Under the pieces are notes generated by a model. It was not told where the DNA came from, ran no database searches, and saw only the letters and a program-made list of their open reading frames with translations. A program made the position numbers and the translations under genes. DNA of 37,176 bases from an uncultured Anaeroplasma sp. (GTDB lineage: Bacteria > Bacillota_I > Bacilli_A > Acholeplasmatales > Anaeroplasmataceae): NCBI GenBank assembly GCA_945920825.1, contig CAMEKD010000004.1, positions 1 to 37,176 on the forward strand, written 5' to 3'. Positions 33,137 through 37,176 of the stretch are shown here, piece after piece. Position 1 is the first letter of the stretch, and each line of letters opens with the position of its first letter.

Positions 33137-34012
33137 TTAAATTAAATCTGTAACATCGATTAATTCGTAATCTCTAGAGCCAATACCTAAGGCCATAGAA
33201 GCCTCTATCGTATGCTCACCATTTCTAGAATTTACTCTCTCTAAGAAATGGGCAACTCCCGGATCGGATGAATTCTTCACCATATCGATACAAGCCTGAT
33301 CGATTGCAACAGGATCAAGGGAAATCATGATTCCCATATCCTTAAGGCAAGGGTCCTCTGCAACACTACAGCAATCACAATCGACACTCATATTTTTCAT
33401 TACATTAATATATACAATATTACCTTTAAAAAAGTCTACAACGCTCATTGCAGCGTCTGCCATAGATTCCAAGAAGGAATTATGGTCAGCTGTCCATATT
33501 TCATCTACATTGCCTGCACCATGGATATATGCCTTGCCATAGCTTGATGCACAGCCAATAGATAATTGCTTTAATGCACCACCATATCCACCCATAGGGT
33601 GTCCTTTAAAATGGGAAAGAACGATCATAGAATCATAATTCTTAAAATTCTTTCCAAACCAATTCTTCTTTATAACCTTACCATTAGGAATATCTATTTC
33701 TAAATCTGGTCCTTCTTGATCCATTAAATCAAATTTAAAATATTTATCCCATCCATGCTCATGAATCGTAATTAAATGCTTAGGAGTTGTATTTCTCATT
33801 CCATCATAAGCCGTATTACATTCAACTACTGTACCTTGAATATAATCTATGATTGGCTTCCAAAATAATGGTCTTAAAAAGTTTTGGTTACCTACTTCTC
33901 CTGAATGAAGCTTAATGGCTACGTTACCCTTTAATTCAAATCCTAAATATTTATAAAGCTTTAAAACAGCATTTGGAGTTATATCCTTAGTAAAATATAC
34001 CTTTGATTTCAT
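33137..34012 (-). CDS. DUF362 family protein without the ferredoxin insert
   Basis: The family core is present in 291 residues: VAIKLHSGE near 30, ECNTAYDGMRN, LSHFKGHPMGGYGGALKQLSIGCASSYGK near 145, and MISLDPVAIDQACIDM near the C-terminus. Many DUF362 proteins have an internal two-cluster ferredoxin part with CxxCxxC motifs. Here that part is absent and only a short cysteine group remains (CDCC and C224-like in EDPC). The function is not known for the family; a metal- or redox-linked role is usually assumed. It is monocistronic or leads the MazG-like operon through the hairpin. Confidence 0.82.
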   Translation of the reverse strand: MKSKVYFTKDITPNAVLKLYKYLGFELKGNVAIKLHSGEVGNQNFLRPLFWKPIIDYIQGTVVECNTAYDGMRNTTPKHLITIHEHGWDKYFKFDLMDQEGPDLEIDIPNGKVIKKNWFGKNFKNYDSMIVLSHFKGHPMGGYGGALKQLSIGCASSYGKAYIHGAGNVDEIWTADHNSFLESMADAAMSVVDFFKGNIVYINVMKNMSVDCDCCSVAEDPCLKDMGIMISLDPVAIDQACIDMVKNSSDPGVAHFLERVNSRNGEHTIEASMALGIGSRDYELIDVTDLI

Positions 34013-34036
34013 AATCGAGCCTCACTTTCTAATTAA

Positions 34037-34065
34037 AGTATACCAAATTTTTTAGGTAATAAAAA
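34037..34065 (-). promoter_or_regulatory. DUF362-gene promoter
   Basis: TTTTTA (34060-34065), 17 bases, TATACT (34037-34042). The gene begins 25 bases later with a GTGAGG site. Confidence 0.5.
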
Positions 34066-34067
34066 GA

Positions 34068-34099
34068 AAAAAGAAAAGAGGTTGCCTATGACAACCTCT
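34068..34099 (-). terminator. Terminator of the 440-residue lipoprotein gene
   Basis: An 8-bp AGAGGTTG/CAACCTCT stem with a 7-base loop (34077-34099), followed on the minus strand by TTTTCTTTTTTC. Confidence 0.9.
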
Positions 34100-34111
34100 C
34101 AAGCATGTTCA

Positions 34112-35434
34112 TTATTCTATTACAACACCCTGTTCAACGTAAGTCTTAGAAGAATCTGGAGTTGCAGAAACATTAACATCGCCATCATACTTGAAGTTTA
34201 ATTCAAAGGATAATGAACCCTCTACTTCTTCAAATGGTAATGTTGGAATTTCTGGGGTAGTAACATAGCCACCGATAATACCAGAACCTAAACCAGATGA
34301 TACGACTGAAGCAAGAGTATAAATCTTATCTAATGCATCCGTTGAAACATGAACAGATACGAATCTACCATGAACTACATCTACTGTAACAGATGCCTTA
34401 AATAATGTCTTATCACCAGAGAATACTAATCCAATTGCAGCACTAAATTCAGGAGCAAGCTTTTTAGCAACCTCCTTAACTTCAGGTTCAGTAACCTCAA
34501 CCTCAAATGTTACATTACTATTAGAAACATTAGAAACCTTAACGCCTAATGCCTCAACAACATCAACTAATGTCTTATATTCATCAGACTCATAGAACGC
34601 TGCATCAAAATTTGGCATTTCGGGTAAATCGAAATCCTCAAAGCCAGGAATATTTTCCTTAGCATAAGTAACGAAATCAGCTAAAGACTTTGTTTGATAT
34701 GCATTTAATGCAGTTGAAACAACAGGAGCCATATCATAATAAGGAATTGCACTCTTGATATATTTCTCTATATTTGTTTGTGTATCTGAGCTTATTAATT
34801 GTGCAATCTCTTCAGGTATTTTTGCATTAACCTCACCATAAGCATATCCATCATTATATAAGAATGCCTTAACATCAGCAGAAACAGCCTTACCATCAGC
34901 TGCCTTAAACATATCTTGTATTGCTTTTATTTCCTCATCTGTAAGGTCAGCAAATGCCTTATTGGTTGTATCTACACCGAAATTCTTAAATTGAACATCC
35001 CCATGTGCAGTTACTAATGCGCCTAGGTTCTGCTTTAATAAATCTGTTGCAGCCTTAACATCGGCAGAAGCATAAGAACCATCCTCATTTGGAGTATAAG
35101 CAGCGTAAGTCGCAGTACCAATACTTGCACCTGCACTCGCATTCGCATTTGCAACAATAGTACCAGTAACACCATTAGTTTCAACAGTTACATTTCCATT
35201 AACCTTAGCATCAACACCAACTGCATAAAGCTTACCTTCAGTTTCCTGAGTGCTACTGTTTGCAGCTAATACGATAGCCTTAGATACAGCCTCAGAATCC
35301 TCAGTTGCAGCAATCTTATAAGAATTACCATCTAAATCTTTAACATCAACCTCACTAGAACCACAGGATGCTAATGCTAATACAGATACTGCTAAGCCAG
35401 CAAGAGCTCCAGTTCTTAAAAATACTTTTTTCAT
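34112..35434 (-). CDS. Lipoprotein of unknown function, paralog A
   Basis: An N-terminal signal with lipobox LASC (C24) marks it as an exported lipoprotein of 440 residues. The body begins DLDGNSYKIAATEDSEAV, then has DAKVNGNVTVETNGVTGTI and a long alanine/aspartate/valine-rich stretch. A C-terminal beta-rich part ends in GSLSFELNFKYDGDVNVSAT. It is clearly paralogous to the next gene (35605-36948), which has the same motifs in order. I recognise no known family and no catalytic motif. Surface binding or structural roles are only guesses. It has its own promoter and terminator. Confidence 0.8.
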   Translation of the reverse strand: MKKVFLRTGALAGLAVSVLALASCGSSEVDVKDLDGNSYKIAATEDSEAVSKAIVLAANSSTQETEGKLYAVGVDAKVNGNVTVETNGVTGTIVANANASAGASIGTATYAAYTPNEDGSYASADVKAATDLLKQNLGALVTAHGDVQFKNFGVDTTNKAFADLTDEEIKAIQDMFKAADGKAVSADVKAFLYNDGYAYGEVNAKIPEEIAQLISSDTQTNIEKYIKSAIPYYDMAPVVSTALNAYQTKSLADFVTYAKENIPGFEDFDLPEMPNFDAAFYESDEYKTLVDVVEALGVKVSNVSNSNVTFEVEVTEPEVKEVAKKLAPEFSAAIGLVFSGDKTLFKASVTVDVVHGRFVSVHVSTDALDKIYTLASVVSSGLGSGIIGGYVTTPEIPTLPFEEVEGSLSFELNFKYDGDVNVSATPDSSKTYVEQGVVIE

Positions 35435-35478
35435 ACTTTTTTTGTCCTCCTTTTTAATTTTTGCTATATTGCATGTTT

Positions 35479-35506
35479 ATTATACACCATTTTGAAACAA
35501 AATAAA
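35479..35506 (-). promoter_or_regulatory. Promoter of lipoprotein paralog A
   Basis: TTTATT (35501-35506), 16 bases, TATAAT (35479-35484), then an AAGGAGGA site before the start at 35434. Confidence 0.6.
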
Positions 35507-35536
35507 GTATATGAATAGCTTCTTTTTTTATATAAC

Positions 35537-35573
35537 AAAAAAAGATGCTATGAACATATTTTATCATAGCATC
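35537..35573 (-). terminator. Terminator of lipoprotein paralog B
   Basis: A perfect 10-bp stem GATGCTATGA/TCATAGCATC (35544-35573, 10-base loop), followed by seven T on the minus strand. Confidence 0.93.
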
Positions 35574-35604
35574 CAATTTTTAAATATAATGGATTGTACT
35601 TTTG

Positions 35605-36948
35605 TTATAGATATTCTTTAACCTCATATTCAATGCCTTCTTTAGGCTCTGCAACTGCGTTTACATCAGCGTCATATTTAACATCAATTGTTAATGAAAT
35701 TGAACCCTTAACGCTATCTATAGGTAATACTGCATCCTCAGGCATATATAATGCAGCAACTACTAATGCAACGCTACCAATGGTCTCAATTTCATCTATA
35801 GAGATTTCAAAATGATTTAATCTTGCCTTTGCTAAATCAACAGTTAATGCAATCTTTACTAAGGATTCATCATTAGGAAGTAATGAATTAACTACTGTAG
35901 CAATACTATCCTGACCAATTAGCTTTAAGAAGTTCTTTACCTTAGCACCAGTAATATCGAATGACACTGTAGCAACGCCATCGTTAATCTCACTAATTTC
36001 AATTCCTAATGTTTCAACAAGGGAAACAATCCTTTGGTATTCTTCGGATTCAAAGAATTCAGCATTTACCATAGATAAATCAATAGGTGCTAATTTAATC
36101 TTAGCATTCTCATCAAATTCCATCATTTCTACATACTTATTATAGAAATTAATTAAAGATGAATTCTGATAATCACTAAGTGCTGTTGTAACCATTGGAG
36201 CAATATCTGTAAATATACCCTCAGTCTTAGGTGTATACATAATATCACTTTCATCTTTTGAACTTATTGCTTCAGGAATATGTGCAAAGAATTCACCGTA
36301 TGCAGTATTTTCCTTAATGAATACACGAATATCTGCATCAATCTTGTCCTTAGATAAAGCTAAAGCTTGTTTCTTAGCCTGATCAAGAAGAGTTGGATCC
36401 TCAGTGAAGATTGGATCCTTTTCATCAATTACAAAATCACTGAATAGAACTTCACCCTTTAAAGATGCAACTGCAGCAATATTATTTACTTCTAGAATAG
36501 CTTTATTAATTTCTTCCTCAGTTAACTCCTTTGTAACATCAAAGCCAGTATATGGTTTATCACCAATAGATGCAGCAACGCTTGCTTTTACATCTGCATC
36601 AATTGTTCCAGTAACACCATTAGCTTCAACAGATACATTTTCATTAACCTTAGCATCAAATGCAATAGCGTATGGGTTCTTCTCAGACTTTACACCATTA
36701 AGTGCAGATAATAATAATGCCTTTGTAACAACATTTGCATCCTTAGTTTCGGAAACAGTAAATACCTTGCCATCTAAATCTGTAATTTCTACAGTTTCAG
36801 GCATCTCTTCAGTTGCAGGTAAAGTCTCTGTAGTTGTAGTATTCACTACTTCTGTTGATGCCTCAGCACTCTCACCACAGGAAGCTAATACGAAAGCAGA
36901 AATTGCTAAGCCTAGGAAGGCACTAGCCTTTAATAAGTTTTTCTTCAT
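35605..36948 (-). CDS. Lipoprotein of unknown function, paralog B
   Basis: A 447-residue exported lipoprotein with lipobox LASC (C24) and a Thr/Glu-rich linker absent from its paralog (about 25-55). From about residue 55 it mirrors paralog A: DLDGKVFTVSETKDANVV, YAIAFDAKVNENVSVEANG and VTGTIDADVKASVAASIG. Near the end, GSISLTIDVKYDADVNAVAEP matches paralog A's GSLSFELNFKYDGDVNVSAT. The tandem arrangement on one strand with separate terminators points to a local duplication followed by divergence. No known domain is recognised. Confidence 0.8.
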   Translation of the reverse strand: MKKNLLKASAFLGLAISAFVLASCGESAEASTEVVNTTTTETLPATEEMPETVEITDLDGKVFTVSETKDANVVTKALLLSALNGVKSEKNPYAIAFDAKVNENVSVEANGVTGTIDADVKASVAASIGDKPYTGFDVTKELTEEEINKAILEVNNIAAVASLKGEVLFSDFVIDEKDPIFTEDPTLLDQAKKQALALSKDKIDADIRVFIKENTAYGEFFAHIPEAISSKDESDIMYTPKTEGIFTDIAPMVTTALSDYQNSSLINFYNKYVEMMEFDENAKIKLAPIDLSMVNAEFFESEEYQRIVSLVETLGIEISEINDGVATVSFDITGAKVKNFLKLIGQDSIATVVNSLLPNDESLVKIALTVDLAKARLNHFEISIDEIETIGSVALVVAALYMPEDAVLPIDSVKGSISLTIDVKYDADVNAVAEPKEGIEYEVKEYL

Positions 36949-36990
36949 AATTTTTTCTCCTGTTTTTTAATTTTGGCATACGCCATATAT

Positions 36991-37019
36991 ATAATAACAC
37001 ATGAATTGTACAAAAACAA
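36991..37019 (-). promoter_or_regulatory. Promoter of lipoprotein paralog B
   Basis: TTGTTT (37014-37019), 17 bases, TATTAT (36991-36996). The leader contains a small inverted repeat TGGCATACGCCA (36974-36985) and an AGGAGAAA site. Confidence 0.55.
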
Positions 37020-37128
37020 TCAAAAAGAATGTCATTAATAAAGGATTTTACCTAAAAGGTACCAAATAGAATTTAAAAATAACACCAATTTTTAAAATAT
37101 TATTAATTTAAATATTTTGTTTTTTTGA

Positions 37129-37156
37129 TTGAAAATAAATTCGAATTTGGTAAAAT
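37129..37156 (+). promoter_or_regulatory. Plus-strand promoter for a gene beyond the window
   Basis: TTGAAA (37129-37134), 16 bases, then an extended -10 TGGTAAAAT (TAAAAT at 37151-37156). No start codon with a ribosome binding site follows within the remaining 20 bases. The stretch 37020-37128 is A/T-rich and shows nothing else. Confidence 0.5.
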
Positions 37157-37176
37157 AGACTTAATTATGTATTAAA

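Overview
This window comes from a low-GC Gram-positive-type chromosome, most likely an anaerobic, gut-associated member of the Bacillota (Bacilli, in the Erysipelotrichales/RF39/Acholeplasma-like part of the tree). That placement is inferred from strong A/T codon bias, AGGAGG-type ribosome binding sites, LASC-type lipoboxes, pyruvate:ferredoxin oxidoreductase (PFOR), FucO-type fermentation, and competence and YlmE/YlmH genes. TGA works as a stop codon (for example at the surE end), so this is not a reassigned mycoplasma code. Thirty protein genes are supported: 28 on the minus strand and only pepT and pdxK on the plus strand. I saw no tRNA, rRNA, IS element or CRISPR array.

Layout in window order. 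1-7060: a large SF1 helicase with a DUF4011 N-terminus and a Vsr-like C-terminus (cut by the window edge), a small membrane protein, and an 808-residue protein with HhH-like and HTH-like segments. The 808-residue gene is the third gene of a fucO - nifX-like - 808 aa operon (4634-8609). 8798-12164: an operon of class I amidotransferase, surE, 2-hydroxyacid dehydrogenase and a ferredoxin-tailed aldo/keto reductase. 12241-12410: a promoter, two 34-bp direct repeats and a terminator, which together look like a small RNA gene. 12478-16319: comEA, comEC and an FRG-domain gene. 16404-17371: marR and a YfcE-type phosphodiesterase. 17504-21115: PFOR with a near-consensus promoter. 21281-22378: cold-shock gene and msrA. 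22614-24713: pepT and pyridoxine-family kinase on the plus strand. 24780-27038: M3-like metallopeptidase lipoprotein. 27195-30707: yggS, ylmH, nnr and mtnN. 30744-30862: a second small RNA candidate. 30924-33098: MazG-like pyrophosphohydrolase, alpha/beta hydrolase and a barnase-like lipoprotein. 33137-34012: DUF362 protein. 34112-36948: two paralogous lipoproteins of unknown function. The window ends with a plus-strand promoter for a gene outside it.

The metabolic genes fit a fermentative anaerobe: PFOR, an iron-dependent alcohol dehydrogenase, a ferredoxin-type aldo/keto reductase, and housekeeping repair of metabolites (Nnr, MtnN), PLP (YggS, PdxK) and nucleotides (SurE, MazG-like).

The two RNA candidates are the most interesting items. 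One (30744-30862) carries three CUCCC motifs placed in a hairpin loop, a linker and the terminator loop, the architecture known for LhrC-type sRNAs of Listeria. The other (12241-12374) is a promoter/tandem-repeat/terminator unit beside an FRG-domain gene. The helicase locus at the left edge and the barnase-like lipoprotein are the leading protein candidates for undescribed functions.
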